A stretch of DNA of 64,000 nucleotides, from NCBI GenBank assembly GCA_035559535.1, contig DATMBG010000058.1, positions 124,001 through 188,000 of the forward strand, read 5' to 3'. Positions 1 to 9,640 of this stretch are shown piece by piece. Position 1 is the stretch's first letter. Each line of letters starts with the position of its first letter. The position numbers were made by a program, and so were the translations under genes. The notes under the pieces were generated by a model that was not told the DNA's origin, did no database searches, and saw only the letters and a program-made list of their open reading frames with translations. Source of the DNA: Candidatus Limnocylindrales bacterium (GTDB taxonomy: Bacteria > Moduliflexota > Moduliflexia > Moduliflexales > JAUQPW01).

Positions 1-176
1 CGGGGCATCTTCAAATCAACGACCAAAAGATCAAACTTCTGGCCATTTAACAATTGAAGCGCCTGTTCGCCACTCAACGCCGTTGCAACTTCATAACCCC
101 CACTGATCAGGAATTCTTTTAAAAACTCCAGAATATCTGCTTCATCCTCTACAGCCAGAATCCGAGCTTTTCCCAT
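1..176 (-). CDS. Response regulator receiver domain, N-terminal part (runs off the window)
   Basis: The start is ATG at 174-176 on the minus strand, and about 58 codons are inside the window. The translation begins MGKARILAVEDEADILEF and reaches LLVVDLKMP. This is the first half of a CheY-like receiver domain: an acidic pair (E-D) after the first beta strand, and the phospho-acceptor Asp in VVDLKMP. In the family a histidine kinase phosphorylates this Asp. The output domain, if any, lies beyond base 1, so the regulated process is unknown. The gene is divergent from the purine operon, with about 325 bp between them. Confidence 0.88.
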   Translation of the reverse strand, partial: MGKARILAVEDEADILEFLKEFLISGGYEVATALSGEQALQLLNGQKFDLLVVDLKMP

Positions 177-423
177 AAAAACCCTCTCTCATCCTATAAA
201 CGCTTATTCTATAGACCCCCACTTTAAACCTTCCTTTTAAACAGGTCTTATAATAAAATATTAATTAATTTCGCTAAAAAATCAACAAAATTAACTTGAA
301 TTATACTTTTATTTCGTTTAGGTCGGATCAGAGATCTTTTTATGGTAAAAAATGTTACTTTATGACTTTAAACTTTGGTTCCTCAAGGTCAGCCTAAGAC
401 TTCAGGATTTTGATTTCTATTGG

Positions 424-452
424 TTGACAGGGAGCTATTTTCTCCCTATCTT
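424..452 (+). promoter_or_regulatory. Sigma70-like promoter of the purine operon
   Basis: TTGACA at 424-429, a 17-bp spacer and TATCTT at 447-452 make a near-consensus promoter 50 bp before purC. The spacer contains a short inverted repeat (GGGAG/CTCCC), which could be an operator. No purine (xpt-type) riboswitch core was recognised between here and the purC start. The rest of 177-423 is AT-rich and shows no gene. Confidence 0.6.
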
Positions 453-501
453 TATGTTGTAACAGAATCCCAAAGAACCTTCTCAACGGGGAGGAAGCTA
501 A

Positions 502-1242
502 ATGGTACAAACCATCTATGAAGGCAAGGCTAAGATCGTTAAGGATCAGGAAGGCCCCCAAGAAGTTTCTATCTTCTTCAAGGATGATGCAACGGCTTTT
601 GATGGTTTAAAGAAGGATAAAATTCCTCAAAAGGGTTTTTACAATGCTCGAATAACCTGTCTCATCTTCCGGTATCTAGAAAAAAAAGGAATCAAAACCC
701 ATTTTATTCGGGAACTGGATGAACGAACCTTTCTGGCGAAAAAACTTCAGATGATCCCCATCGAAGTCATCGTTCGAAACCGGGCTACCGGAAGTTTAGT
801 CAAACGAATCGGTCTGAAAGAAGGAGAGATTTTGAGCCCTCCGGTTGTGGAATTTTATTATAAAAATGACCCTCTACACGACCCTTTAATCAATGAGGAT
901 CATGCACGAGTTCTTAAACTGGCCAGTTCAGAAGAACTCTCCCAACTCCGTAAACAAGCTTTAGAGGTTAATAACCTGTTGGTTCCGGTATGTGACCAGG
1001 CTGACCTGATCCTGGTGGACTTCAAGCTGGAATTTGGTCGATATCGGGGTGAAATTCTCCTGGGGGATGAGATATCTCCGGATACCTGTAGATTTTGGGA
1101 TAAGTATACCGGAAAAAAATTAGATAAGGATCGATTCCGGCAAGACTTAGGAGAAGTCATCGAGGCCTATGAAGAGGTTTATCACCGGCTTTCTAAAGTG
1201 ATAAATCAGGAATCAGTCCTTCAGAGTCGGCCTTCAGAATAA
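502..1242 (+). CDS. purC: Phosphoribosylaminoimidazole-succinocarboxamide synthase (SAICAR synthetase)
   Basis: PurC joins aspartate to CAIR with ATP to give SAICAR, a late step of IMP synthesis in the cytoplasm. At 246 aa it has the usual bacterial length. Visible family motifs are the N-terminal YEGKAKIV strand, EVIVRNRATGSLVKR (about residues 89-103) and LILVDFKLEFGR (about 168-179), followed by DEISPDTCRFWD. The ATG is preceded by GGGGAGG at 488-494. It is the first gene of the purine cluster and is read from the promoter at 424-452. No frame damage is seen. Confidence 0.97.
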   Translation: MVQTIYEGKAKIVKDQEGPQEVSIFFKDDATAFDGLKKDKIPQKGFYNARITCLIFRYLEKKGIKTHFIRELDERTFLAKKLQMIPIEVIVRNRATGSLVKRIGLKEGEILSPPVVEFYYKNDPLHDPLINEDHARVLKLASSEELSQLRKQALEVNNLLVPVCDQADLILVDFKLEFGRYRGEILLGDEISPDTCRFWDKYTGKKLDKDRFRQDLGEVIEAYEEVYHRLSKVINQESVLQSRPSE

Positions 1243-1288
1243 CTGATAACTTTTGAATTCTGACTCCGGCTTCTGGTTCCTGTTTTCC

Positions 1289-1531
1289 ATGCTGACGGCT
1301 AAAATTTATATCACCCTTAAAAAAGGGGTTTTAGACCCTCAAGGAATAACCATTCAGGAGGCTTTACAGAACTTAGGTTATCAAAATGTTCGAGAGACCC
1401 GGGTTGGTAAACTTATCGAAATCCAATTAAATTCGGTTTCCAGGGAAGAGGCAGAGCAGCAAGTCCATAAAATGTGTCAGGAACTGCTGGCTAATCCGGT
1501 CATCGAGCAATATGAATTTACCTTATCATGA
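1289..1531 (+). CDS. purS: FGAM synthase subunit PurS
   Basis: PurS is the small structural subunit of the three-part FGAM synthase (PurS-PurQ-PurL), which converts FGAR and glutamine to FGAM. I start it at ATG 1289, giving 80 aa ([13 protein letters not shown]...), the normal family length. The open frame continues upstream to 1253, but that extension is encoded by DNA resembling the GAATTCTGACTC-type intergenic repeats seen elsewhere in the window and has no family counterpart. The body has the PurS pattern of KKGVLDPQG near the start and [12 protein letters not shown] in the middle. Its stop overlaps the purQ start (ATGA), so the two are translationally coupled. Confidence 0.93.
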   Translation: MLTAKIYITLKKGVLDPQGITIQEALQNLGYQNVRETRVGKLIEIQLNSVSREEAEQQVHKMCQELLANPVIEQYEFTLS

Positions 1532-2226
1532 AATTCGGTGTCGTTGTTTTTCCGGGATCCAATTGTGATCAGGATACCTACCAGGCCCTCCAACAGGTTA
1601 CAGGCCAGCAGGTGGAGTACATCTGGCACAAGGAGACAAAGCTGGGAAATTACGACGGGATTATTCTCCCCGGAGGATTCAGTTATGGAGATTATCTAAG
1701 GGCCGGGGCTATTGCACGGTTTTCCAAAATCATGCCCAGTATCATCAACTTTGCCCGAAGTGGAGGACTGGTCCTGGGAATTTGTAATGGATTTCAGATT
1801 CTCCTGGAAAGTGGCTTATTACCGGGAACGATGATGAAAAACCGCACATTGCAATTTATCTGTAAGGATGTCTATGTAAAAATCGAGCAGAACACCACGC
1901 CTTTCACCCTGGACTATGAGAAAAACCAGGTGATAACCCTTCCCATTGCCCATTCCGAAGGAAACTATTACACCGATCCAAAGACGTTAGAAGAATTGGA
2001 AATCAACGGTCAGATCATTTTTCGGTATGTTTCCCCCGAAGGGAAAGTTGAAGAGGAGTGGAATCCCAACGGTTCTCTCCATAATATTGCCGGAATTGCC
2101 AATAAAGAAGGAAATGTCGTAGGTCTTATGCCTCATCCCGAACGGAATGTAGACTCTTTGATTGGGGACGGTATGGGTGCCCGGGTTTTTTCTTCTATGG
2201 TTAACTGGCATCACCGTAAAGGTTAA
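1528..2226 (+). CDS. purQ: FGAM synthase glutaminase subunit PurQ
   Basis: PurQ is the class I glutamine amidotransferase subunit that supplies ammonia to PurL. It is 232 aa. The sequence shows FPGSNCDQD at the N-terminus, [15 protein letters not shown], the nucleophile Cys in [21 protein letters not shown], and the His/Glu end of the triad in [11 protein letters not shown]. It starts inside the purS stop codon and is followed after 6 bp by the unknown 118-aa gene. Separate PurS/PurQ with a short PurL is the Gram-positive/archaeal-type arrangement, not the fused proteobacterial enzyme. Confidence 0.97.
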   Translation: MKFGVVVFPGSNCDQDTYQALQQVTGQQVEYIWHKETKLGNYDGIILPGGFSYGDYLRAGAIARFSKIMPSIINFARSGGLVLGICNGFQILLESGLLPGTMMKNRTLQFICKDVYVKIEQNTTPFTLDYEKNQVITLPIAHSEGNYYTDPKTLEELEINGQIIFRYVSPEGKVEEEWNPNGSLHNIAGIANKEGNVVGLMPHPERNVDSLIGDGMGARVFSSMVNWHHRKG

Positions 2227-2232
2227 GGGACT

Positions 2233-2589
2233 ATGGTCAACGATATCCCTGCTTTTCTACTTATGAATGTTTTGCAGGTTTACCTGCCGAATATCAAAAG
2301 GAATCTGGAAGCTGAGGGGACCTGGGATGAATTTAAGGCAGGTTTAGGGGATTTTAGCGAGACTTTTTATGAAGGAATGACCGAAGAAGAGATTGAGCAG
2401 GCGTCCCGGAATATTCTAGCCATTTGCTCCCTATATTCTTATCTGCGGGATCTCTTGCTTCAAGCCAATAATATGAGATTGGAGGCCAGGCCCAGGACTG
2501 AAGAGGAGCTGGCCCGATTGGTAGCCAGATATAAAGCCCTTACCAGGGATCCCGAAACGCTTTTCGGAAAAAATTACCATGAACCTTAA
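2233..2589 (+). CDS. Unknown 118-aa protein embedded between purQ and purL
   Basis: I do not recognise this family. The protein is acidic and predicted mostly helical, with no membrane segment, signal peptide or cysteine motif. Notable stretches are [19 protein letters not shown] near the start and [21 protein letters not shown] in the middle. The ATG follows the purQ stop by 6 bp, preceded by AAGGGA, and the 3' end overlaps purL by 11 bp. It is therefore almost certainly co-translated with the FGAM synthase subunits. A role in that complex, such as assembly or ammonia channel regulation, is an inference from position only. The open frame, coupling and codon use like its neighbours argue that it is a real gene. 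Confidence 0.75.
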   Translation: MVNDIPAFLLMNVLQVYLPNIKRNLEAEGTWDEFKAGLGDFSETFYEGMTEEEIEQASRNILAICSLYSYLRDLLLQANNMRLEARPRTEEELARLVARYKALTRDPETLFGKNYHEP

Positions 2590-4894
2590 CGAGATAAAGG
2601 TGACCCCGGAAGTCATCCAGGCCCAGGGTCTTTCTCCAGAAGAATACGAAAAGATAAAAACTCTTTTGGGAAGGGAACCGAATATAACGGAGCTCGGGAT
2701 TTTTTCGGTCATGTGGTCGGAACATTGTAGCTATAAATCCTCTCGTTTCTGGTTAAAGAGTCTTCCTACCCAGGGGAGTCGCGTGCTCATAGGTCCCGGG
2801 GAAAATGCCGGGGTTATCGATATTGGAGATGGACTGGCCGTTGTCATGAAAATCGAAAGCCATAACCACCCTTCTTTCGTGGAACCTTATCAAGGGGCCG
2901 CTACCGGGGTTGGGGGTATTTTACGGGATATTTTTACCATGGGAGCCCGACCCATTGCGGTTTTAAATTCCCTGCGGTTTGGGGATTTGAAAAATCCAAA
3001 GACCCGATACCTTCTGGGAGGAGTGGTAGCAGGAATTGCTGGCTATGGAAATCCGTTTGGCGTCCCAACGGTCGGGGGAGAGGTTTATTTTGAACCCTGC
3101 TATAACGGAAATCCTCTGGTCAACGTGATGGCCGTGGGTCTCCTGCGACAGGATCGTGTGCAAAGGGGTCGAGCTGAAGGTATTGGAAATCCGGTCATTA
3201 TTGTAGGCTCCCCTACCGGTCGTGATGGGATCCACGGGGCCGCCTTTGCCTCCAGAGAGTTGAGCGAAAAGTCCATGGAAGACCGACCTTCCGTTCAAAT
3301 CGGAGATCCTTTTACAGAAAAAAAATTGCTGGAAGCTTGTCTGGAACTTTATGAGAGCGGTTATCTGGTCGGAATCCAGGACATGGGTGCTGCCGGTTTG
3401 ACATGCTCTACCTCGGAAATGGCTGCACGGGCCGGTACGGGAATGAAAATCTATCTGGATCAGGTCCCCTTACGGGAATCCGGAATGACCCCCTATGAAA
3501 TCATGCTCTCCGAGTCCCAGGAGCGCATGTTGATGGTAGTTAAAAAAGGCTATGAAAATAAAGCCCGGGAGATTTTTGAAAAGTGGGACTTAAAATTTGC
3601 CGTTATTGGAGAGGTTACCGGAGCCGAAGCACCCCATCAACAGGCCTTACTCCAGATTTATCTGAAAGGGCAGGTGGTAGCAGAAATTCCGATAAGCAGC
3701 CTGACCGATGAAGCACCCCTTTACCGAAGGCCTTTCGTGAAGCCTGATTATTTGAAAGAAACCGCCAACCTGGATCTGGAGAAGATTCCTCTACCTGCAA
3801 ACCCTGAAGAAGTCTTCCTGACTCTCCTGGGTTCCGACAATATTCGAAGTAAGCGCCCGATCTATCAACAATACGATCACACCATCCTTGCCAATACGAT
3901 TCTACGCCCGGAAGAAGGAGATGCAGCCGTTCTTCGGATCCGAAAAGTTGAAACTACGAAGACGGCGGAAGGGATAGAAGAACGCGAGAACGGAAAACTG
4001 AAAAGGGAAAAGGCCATTGCTTTGACGACAGACGGTAATGGGCGGTATTGCTATCTAAATCCGAGGCGAGGTGCACAGATTGCCGTAGCAGAGGCTGCCC
4101 GTAATGTGGTCTGTGTAGGAGCCGAACCCATTGCCATCACCGACGGATTGAACTTTGGTAGCCCGGAGCAACCCGAAGTCATGTGGCAGTTTGTGGAAAC
4201 CATCGAAGGCCTCAAAACGGCCTGTACGGCTTTAGGTATTCCTATTATAGGAGGAAATGTCAGTTTCTATAACGAAACAAACGGAAAGGCCATTTATCCT
4301 ACTCCTATCATCGGAATGTTGGGACTGATTGAAGAGGTTGGTTATATTACCGGACAAAGTTTTAAAGATCCGGGGGACCTGATCGTCCTTCTCGGGGAAA
4401 ATAAAGGTGAGATCGGTGGCAGTGAGTATTTAAAGATTATCCATCAACGTGTCCTGGGGGAAGGACCTTCTCTAGATCTACAAAGAGAAAAAGCGCTTCA
4501 ACAAGCCTGTCTGAAGGCGATTCGCTCAGGTCTTATCAAGTCGGCTCACGATACCTCCCAGGGTGGATTGGCTATTTGCCTGGCAGAGTCCTGTTTGACC
4601 GGACGGGGTAAAGAAAAGAATCCTCATTTACCAGGTATCTCCATCGAGCTTACCGATCCCCTGAGATGGGACTTTTTGCTGTTTGGAGAAGACCAGGCCC
4701 GGATTGTTGTGAGTTTAAGCCCCTTGAATCTGGAAAAACTTCAAGAAATTGCTTATAGCTTTCAGGTCCCTATAACCGTATTGGGTAAGGTGACAGACAG
4801 TGGAATCTTTCAGATCAATGATTGGATTCGTTTACCTGTATCTAAACTCAGAGAAGTCTGGACCGGAAAGCGGGGATTAGCAGACAGTAAGTAG
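2579..4894 (+). CDS. purL: FGAM synthase catalytic subunit PurL (short form)
   Basis: PurL is the ATP-dependent catalytic subunit of FGAM synthase and works with PurS and PurQ. At 771 aa it is the short type without the fused glutaminase. Visible motifs include [14 protein letters not shown] near the start, [20 protein letters not shown] (the ATP/Mg region), and [18 protein letters not shown]. The second half repeats the fold with [18 protein letters not shown] and [17 protein letters not shown]. The ATG lies inside the end of the preceding unknown gene. The stop overlaps the open frame that precedes purF. Confidence 0.97.
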   Translation: MNLNEIKVTPEVIQAQGLSPEEYEKIKTLLGREPNITELGIFSVMWSEHCSYKSSRFWLKSLPTQGSRVLIGPGENAGVIDIGDGLAVVMKIESHNHPSFVEPYQGAATGVGGILRDIFTMGARPIAVLNSLRFGDLKNPKTRYLLGGVVAGIAGYGNPFGVPTVGGEVYFEPCYNGNPLVNVMAVGLLRQDRVQRGRAEGIGNPVIIVGSPTGRDGIHGAAFASRELSEKSMEDRPSVQIGDPFTEKKLLEACLELYESGYLVGIQDMGAAGLTCSTSEMAARAGTGMKIYLDQVPLRESGMTPYEIMLSESQERMLMVVKKGYENKAREIFEKWDLKFAVIGEVTGAEAPHQQALLQIYLKGQVVAEIPISSLTDEAPLYRRPFVKPDYLKETANLDLEKIPLPANPEEVFLTLLGSDNIRSKRPIYQQYDHTILANTILRPEEGDAAVLRIRKVETTKTAEGIEERENGKLKREKAIALTTDGNGRYCYLNPRRGAQIAVAEAARNVVCVGAEPIAITDGLNFGSPEQPEVMWQFVETIEGLKTACTALGIPIIGGNVSFYNETNGKAIYPTPIIGMLGLIEEVGYITGQSFKDPGDLIVLLGENKGEIGGSEYLKIIHQRVLGEGPSLDLQREKALQQACLKAIRSGLIKSAHDTSQGGLAICLAESCLTGRGKEKNPHLPGISIELTDPLRWDFLLFGEDQARIVVSLSPLNLEKLQEIAYSFQVPITVLGKVTDSGIFQINDWIRLPVSKLREVWTGKRGLADSK

Positions 4895-4944
4895 TGGGCG
4901 GCTTTTTTCCCCCCACCCAGAACTTACTGCCAGCAAAGCTAAGC

Positions 4945-6318
4945 ATGTGTGGAATCTTTGGTATCTATGGATCACCTGAAACGACCGATGTTGCTCATTT
5001 AACCTATTACGGACTCTATGCATTACAACATCGAGGGCAGGAAAGCGCCGGAATCGTTGTTCATGGTAGCCGGAATGAAACTCACTTCCATAAAGGGATG
5101 GGTCTGGTTTCTAAAGTCTTCAATGAACGAGATCTGGAAGGATTGAAGGGGAAGGTGGCCATTGGGCATGTTCGCTATTCAACCTGTGGGGATAGCAATA
5201 AAAGAAATATTCAACCCATTATTGTACAGTTCTCAAGGGGAAGACTGGCTATTGCCCATAATGGAAATCTGGTCAATGCCCAGGAATTGTTTAAAAGGTT
5301 AGAAGAAGAAGGCTCTATTTTTCAAACCACAACGGATACGGAAATTTTTGCCCATCTTATTGCCAAATCAAGACAGGAAAGCTTTGAAGGGCGGGTTCAA
5401 GAGGCTTTAGCTCAGGTTAAAGGAGCCTATTCTCTGGTTTTATTGTATAATGGGGTGCTCTATGGGATTCGGGACCCAAATGGATTTCGGCCTCTCATTT
5501 TGGGTAATCTGGAAGGCTCTTATATTTTAGCTTCGGAGACCTGTGCCTTAGATTTATTAGGGGCTGAGTTTATCCGGGAAATCGAGCCCGGAGAAATGAT
5601 TAAAATCAGCTCTAAAGGATTGGAATCCTCCAGGTTTTCGGCCAAAAAAGAAAGTGTTTGCATCTTTGAATTGGTTTATTTTGCAAGACCCGACAGCCAT
5701 ATCTTTAACCAAAGTGTTTATCAGGCCCGAATTCGAATGGGAGCCCAGTTGGCTAGAGAATCGAAAACGGAAGCCGATGTAGTTATTCCTGTGCCGGATT
5801 CAGGAGTTGCAGCAGCCATTGGTTTTGCCCGTGAATCTGGAATACCTTATGAAATGGGACTAACCCGGAATCATTATGTGGGGAGGACCTTTATTCAACC
5901 CTCTCCGGAGATTCGAGATTTAAGGTTAAAGATTAAATTGAACCCCATTGAAGAAGCTTTGCAAGGCAAACGGGTTATTGTAGTGGATGATTCTATCGTC
6001 CGGGGGACTACCTGCAAGCAGTTGATCAAATTAATCCGAAAAGCAGGGGCCAAAGAAGTTCATCTCAAAATCAGCTCCCCTCCCATCCGATATCCTTGTT
6101 TCTTCGGCATAGATACTCCAGATCGAAACCAGCTCATCGCGGCGACCCATTCTTTAGAGGAAATAAAAGATTTCCTGGGGGTAGATAGTCTTCAATATCT
6201 TTCCCTGCAGGGACTCCGGGCTGCTGTAAAAGGAAATAAGCATTCCTATTGCGATGCCTGTTTTACAGGACAATATCCTGTAGCCATTAGCAATGCGCAG
6301 TGGGCAATTAACGAGTAG
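4945..6318 (+). CDS. purF: Amidophosphoribosyltransferase (PRPP amidotransferase)
   Basis: PurF commits PRPP to purine synthesis, forming phosphoribosylamine from PRPP and glutamine. I choose ATG 4945 so that the Ntn nucleophile Cys directly follows Met (MCGIFGIYG); this gives 457 aa. The frame extends upstream to a GTG at 4894, which would add a 17-aa propeptide as in some Bacillus-type enzymes. That alternative cannot be excluded. The PRPP loop is VIVVDDSIVRGTT. Cysteines in CIFELVYFARPDS, YPCFFGIDTP and YCDACFTGQYP match the Fe-S cluster type of PurF. It lies between purL and purM in the same direction. Confidence 0.95.
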   Translation: MCGIFGIYGSPETTDVAHLTYYGLYALQHRGQESAGIVVHGSRNETHFHKGMGLVSKVFNERDLEGLKGKVAIGHVRYSTCGDSNKRNIQPIIVQFSRGRLAIAHNGNLVNAQELFKRLEEEGSIFQTTTDTEIFAHLIAKSRQESFEGRVQEALAQVKGAYSLVLLYNGVLYGIRDPNGFRPLILGNLEGSYILASETCALDLLGAEFIREIEPGEMIKISSKGLESSRFSAKKESVCIFELVYFARPDSHIFNQSVYQARIRMGAQLARESKTEADVVIPVPDSGVAAAIGFARESGIPYEMGLTRNHYVGRTFIQPSPEIRDLRLKIKLNPIEEALQGKRVIVVDDSIVRGTTCKQLIKLIRKAGAKEVHLKISSPPIRYPCFFGIDTPDRNQLIAATHSLEEIKDFLGVDSLQYLSLQGLRAAVKGNKHSYCDACFTGQYPVAISNAQWAINE

Positions 6319-6342
6319 GGAGTGCTTAGTTGCTCAAGGCGC

Positions 6343-7374
6343 ATGGCCCCTGGTTCAGTGATTACTTACCGAACTGCCGGTGTGGACGTTGAAAAAGGGA
6401 ATCGTTTTGTCCAGGAGATCAAAGAGTTGGTGCAATCTACCTTTAGCCCTGGCGTGCTAACGGAGTTAGGGGGATTTTCGGGATTATTTTCACTGGATCT
6501 CTCCGGAATTGGCGAACCTGTTTTGGTGGCGACGACGGACGGTGTCGGTACAAAACTTAAGATTGCCCAGATGGTTAACTATCATGAAACAATCGGCATA
6601 GACCTGGTAGCCATGTGTGCTAACGATTTGATTACCTGCGGAGCCAGGCCCCTCTTCTTTCTGGATTATTTTGCCACCGGTCGATTAGAGCTGGAACAGG
6701 GGAAAGCTATCATTGCCGGAATTGTAGAAGGCTGTCGACAGGCCCATATGGCTCTTATTGCTGGAGAGACCGCCGAAATGCCGGGGGTTTATGAGGCTGG
6801 AGAGTATGATCTGGCGGGTTTTGCGGTAGGGATAGTTGATCGAAGTAAAATCATAGACCCCAGCCGGATCCAACCGGGAGATAAGATCCTGGGAATTCCC
6901 GCCAGTGGTATTCACAGTAACGGCTACTCCTTGGTCCGAAAAGTACTCCTGGAAATGAACGCCATTGACCTGACCCAATACTCCACCGAACTTTCCAATA
7001 CTTTTGCCTGCGAACTTCTCAAGCCCACCCGCATCTATGTGGACCTTGTTCAGGAACTCCTGGGAAGATATTCCATTAAAGGAATCAGCCATATCACCGG
7101 AGGGGGTTTTCCGGAGAAATTGGGTCGGATTCTTCCGAAAGGATGTCAGGCCCTCATCGATAGCCATTCCTGGTCTGTTCTTCCCATCTTCCGGTTGATT
7201 CAGACCCTGGGTCAAATTTCAACCGAAGAAATGTTTCGAACGTTTAACATGGGTATCGGAATGGCTCTCGTTACCGATGTCCAAACAGCAAATTCAATTG
7301 TCGAGCAATTTAAAGAAATCAGGCCAATCGGGAAGATCCTGGAGGGTGAAAAGAAGGTGGAGATTCTGTACTGA
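6343..7374 (+). CDS. purM: Phosphoribosylformylglycinamidine cyclo-ligase (AIR synthetase)
   Basis: PurM closes the imidazole ring of FGAM with ATP to form AIR. ATG 6343 gives 343 aa and places the family N-terminus (ITYRTAGVDVEKGN) correctly; a GTG at 6322 is an alternative. Motifs are LVATTDGVGTKLKIA, the CANDLITCGARPLFFLDYF segment, GETAEMPG and GIPASGIHSNGYSLVR, ending with the glycine-rich FNMGIGMALV. It is the last gene of the tightly packed first half of the cluster. The next gene, purN, follows after about 210 bp that contain a repeat. Confidence 0.96.
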   Translation: MAPGSVITYRTAGVDVEKGNRFVQEIKELVQSTFSPGVLTELGGFSGLFSLDLSGIGEPVLVATTDGVGTKLKIAQMVNYHETIGIDLVAMCANDLITCGARPLFFLDYFATGRLELEQGKAIIAGIVEGCRQAHMALIAGETAEMPGVYEAGEYDLAGFAVGIVDRSKIIDPSRIQPGDKILGIPASGIHSNGYSLVRKVLLEMNAIDLTQYSTELSNTFACELLKPTRIYVDLVQELLGRYSIKGISHITGGGFPEKLGRILPKGCQALIDSHSWSVLPIFRLIQTLGQISTEEMFRTFNMGIGMALVTDVQTANSIVEQFKEIRPIGKILEGEKKVEILY

Positions 7375-7502
7375 TATCCCTTTGCCTTCCAGAGGGTAAT
7401 TTGTCATGGTGAGGAGCCCTATGAGCCAAAACCCAGAGCGAAGCCGGGAACTCGCCATAACCGGCTATTCGTTTAATTGCAAACAAATGGGAATATAAAA
7501 TG

Positions 7503-7584
7503 TTCTTTGTCCGTTGTTTGTTGCCCGCTGTTTTTGACTTTTAGTACAAACTCCGGGTAAGGGACAACGGACAATGGACAAAGG
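7503..7584. repeat. Intergenic hairpin repeat of the TTTGTCCGTTG type
   Basis: The left arm carries TCTTTGTCCGTTGTTTG and the right arm GGACAACGGACAATGGACAA, so the two can fold on each other around a loop of about 40 nt. The same 13-base core TCTTTGTCCGTTG occurs at the start of nth (about 13185-13197, minus strand). The repeat ends directly at the purN start codon, so it forms the purN leader. The preceding 7375-7502 shows no gene. Confidence 0.6.
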
Positions 7585-8199
7585 ATGAAACGGGTCGCCG
7601 TTTTTGCTTCGGGACGTGGAACCAATTTGCAGGCCCTTATTGAGGCTACAAAAAAAGGGGAAATTCCTGCAAAAATCGTTTTGGTGATTACGGACCGGGA
7701 AGATGCCCAGGCCCTGAGACGAGCCGCGCAGAACTTTATTAAGGCCTTTTACCTGTCTCCAGAAGGTCTAACCCGTGAAGAGTATGATAGCCTTCTCTTA
7801 AGATTTCTACAGGATAACCAAATCGATCTTATTGCCCTGGCAGGATTTATGCGAATTCTATCTCCGGTGTTGATTCGAGCTTATCCCAATAAAATTCTCA
7901 ACATCCATCCTTCTCTTTTACCGGCTTTTCCCGGACTTCATGCCCAAAGACAGGCCCTGGAATATGGCGTCAAGGTTACAGGCTGTACGGTTCACCTGGT
8001 CGATGAAGAGGTAGATCATGGTCCCATTGTCATTCAGCGAACTGTTCCTGTCTACGATACCGATACAGAAGAAACTCTGTCTGCCAGAATCTTAGAACAG
8101 GAGCATATCGCTTATCCAGAAGCCTTGAAACTTTTGGCCGAAGACCGGTTGATCGTTCAAGGTAGAAGGGTCTTTATTCGTGACGCGGGAACAACTTAA
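7585..8199 (+). CDS. purN: Phosphoribosylglycinamide formyltransferase (folate-dependent)
   Basis: PurN formylates GAR to FGAR using 10-formyltetrahydrofolate. The 204-aa protein begins MKRVAVFASGRGTNLQALIE. It contains the catalytic run NIHPSLLPAFPGLHAQ (Asn and His), then GCTVHLVDEEVDHGPIVIQ with the active-site Asp. Length and start agree with the family. The ATG directly follows a hairpin repeat, so the Shine-Dalgarno sequence (AAAGG immediately before the ATG) is poorly spaced and translation may be weak or coupled. Confidence 0.96.
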   Translation: MKRVAVFASGRGTNLQALIEATKKGEIPAKIVLVITDREDAQALRRAAQNFIKAFYLSPEGLTREEYDSLLLRFLQDNQIDLIALAGFMRILSPVLIRAYPNKILNIHPSLLPAFPGLHAQRQALEYGVKVTGCTVHLVDEEVDHGPIVIQRTVPVYDTDTEETLSARILEQEHIAYPEALKLLAEDRLIVQGRRVFIRDAGTT

Positions 8200-8200
8200 G

Positions 8201-8290
8201 ACGCAGGAACGCTGGGACCAGGAGACGCGGGAACCTGGAGGACACGGGGAAATATCTCCATGTCCCCTTGTCTCCGTATCTCCGCGTTTA
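8201..8290. repeat. Intergenic repeat of the GACGCGGGAACC type
   Basis: Purine-rich units (GACGCAGGAACGCTGGG, then GGAGACGCGGGAACCTGG) are followed by a pyrimidine-rich complement (CCCCTTGTCTCCGTATCTCCGCG), giving a potential long hairpin. It separates purN and purD and is open into the purD frame. Related sequence occurs at 45191-45264 (in potC) and 46178-46239 (before potB). Confidence 0.6.
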
Positions 8291-8295
8291 CCGAC

Positions 8296-9588
8296 ATGAA
8301 AGTATTGGTTATCGGAGGGGGTGGGCGAGAACATGCGATTGTGTGGAAGCTTGCCCAAAGCCCTAAAGTTACCAAGTTATATGCAGCGCCTGGAAATGCA
8401 GGCATCTCTCATCTGGCAGAATGTCTTCCGATCAAGGCTGAAGACATCCCTCAACTGGTAGATTTCGCCAGGAAAGCCCGGATAGATTTAACCTTTTGTG
8501 GTCCGGAACAGCCTCTGGTGCTGGGTCTGGTGGATGAATTCAGGCGGGCCGGATTAACCGTTGTGGGACCGGATCGGGCAGGTGCCCGATTAGAGGCCAG
8601 CAAGGCTTATGCCAAGCAATTTATGACCCGCTTTGGGATACCTACTGCGCCCTATGAAATCTTTGATAATCCCCAAGCTGCAAAAGCCTATTTGCGACAT
8701 AGGGCCTATCCTGTGGTTATCAAAGCAGATGGATTGGCAGCAGGTAAAGGCGTTGTTATCGCGCAAAATCTTGAGGAGGGGCTTCGGACGATCGATCAGA
8801 TAATGATAGCCAAAATATTCGGGAGCGCAGGGGACAAGGTCGTTATTGAAGAATATCTTTCAGGTCAGGAACTCTCCTTCTTCTGCTTTACAGATGGAAC
8901 CACCGTCTATCCACTGGCCTCCGCCCGGGATTACAAAAGAAGCCACGATGGTGATAAGGGACTCAATACCGGTGGAATGGGCTCTTATTCTCCGAACCGA
9001 TTCCTTACCCCGGAGAGGGAAAATGAGATTATGGAACGCATAGCTCTTCCGGTTATTCGGGGACTCCAGACGAATTCGATTACGTATCAGGGTATCCTTT
9101 ATATAGGTCTTATGCTGACCCCGCAAGGTCCTCGGGTTTTGGAGTTTAATGTTCGGTTTGGAGATCCGGAGACCCAGGTTATCTTACCAAGGCTCAAAAC
9201 AGACCTGGTGGAGGTTCTTCTTGCCATTGCCGAACACCGACTCCATAAGGTTAAACTGGAGTGGAGGGAGGATTCAACAATCTGTGTGGTTTTAGCTTCA
9301 GGCGGCTATCCCCAGAGCTACGAGGTCGGTAAACCTATTTTTGGTCTGGAAGAATTAAAGGCTGAAGATGGCTGGATTTTCCACGCGGGTACAGCTTATA
9401 AAAGGAATCCGGACGATCCGACCGGTCCTCCCCGCTTAGTTACCAGCGGAGGTCGGGTCTTAGGAGTAACAGCCCGAGGAAAAACCCTTGAAGAGGCAAG
9501 GGCTAAGGTATACAAAACCGTCACGAGGATTCACTTCGACGGCATGCATTATCGCAAAGATATTGGGGAAGTATGGAGTCTTGAGTGA
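8296..9588 (+). CDS. purD: Phosphoribosylamine-glycine ligase (GAR synthetase)
   Basis: PurD joins glycine to phosphoribosylamine with ATP. ATG 8296 gives 430 aa and a standard N-terminus [20 protein letters not shown]. An upstream in-frame ATG at 8260 would add 12 residues (MSPCLRISAFTD) encoded by the intergenic repeat and is unlikely. ATP-grasp motifs are seen: [27 protein letters not shown] and [16 protein letters not shown]. The purE frame follows with the real purE start about 50 bp downstream. Confidence 0.96.
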   Translation: MKVLVIGGGGREHAIVWKLAQSPKVTKLYAAPGNAGISHLAECLPIKAEDIPQLVDFARKARIDLTFCGPEQPLVLGLVDEFRRAGLTVVGPDRAGARLEASKAYAKQFMTRFGIPTAPYEIFDNPQAAKAYLRHRAYPVVIKADGLAAGKGVVIAQNLEEGLRTIDQIMIAKIFGSAGDKVVIEEYLSGQELSFFCFTDGTTVYPLASARDYKRSHDGDKGLNTGGMGSYSPNRFLTPERENEIMERIALPVIRGLQTNSITYQGILYIGLMLTPQGPRVLEFNVRFGDPETQVILPRLKTDLVEVLLAIAEHRLHKVKLEWREDSTICVVLASGGYPQSYEVGKPIFGLEELKAEDGWIFHAGTAYKRNPDDPTGPPRLVTSGGRVLGVTARGKTLEEARAKVYKTVTRIHFDGMHYRKDIGEVWSLE

Positions 9589-9640
9589 AAGGGTCCTACA
9601 GGCATCCCGAATCATTCATTACTCGGTACGTACGTTAAAG

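Noticed and set aside
300-501. Purine riboswitch before purC
   Set aside because: The conserved three-way-junction core bases were not found; only a promoter and a ribosome site are supported.
4894-4944. A separate short gene or terminator between purL and purF
   Set aside because: The GTGGGCGGCTTTTTTCCCCCCAC stretch has a T-run inside rather than after the stem, and the frame runs into PurF; it may be a propeptide or just leader.
9488-9640. A longer PurE with a 51-residue N-terminal extension
   Set aside because: The extension lies inside purD in another frame and has no counterpart in the PurE family; the GTG at 9641 restores the normal length.
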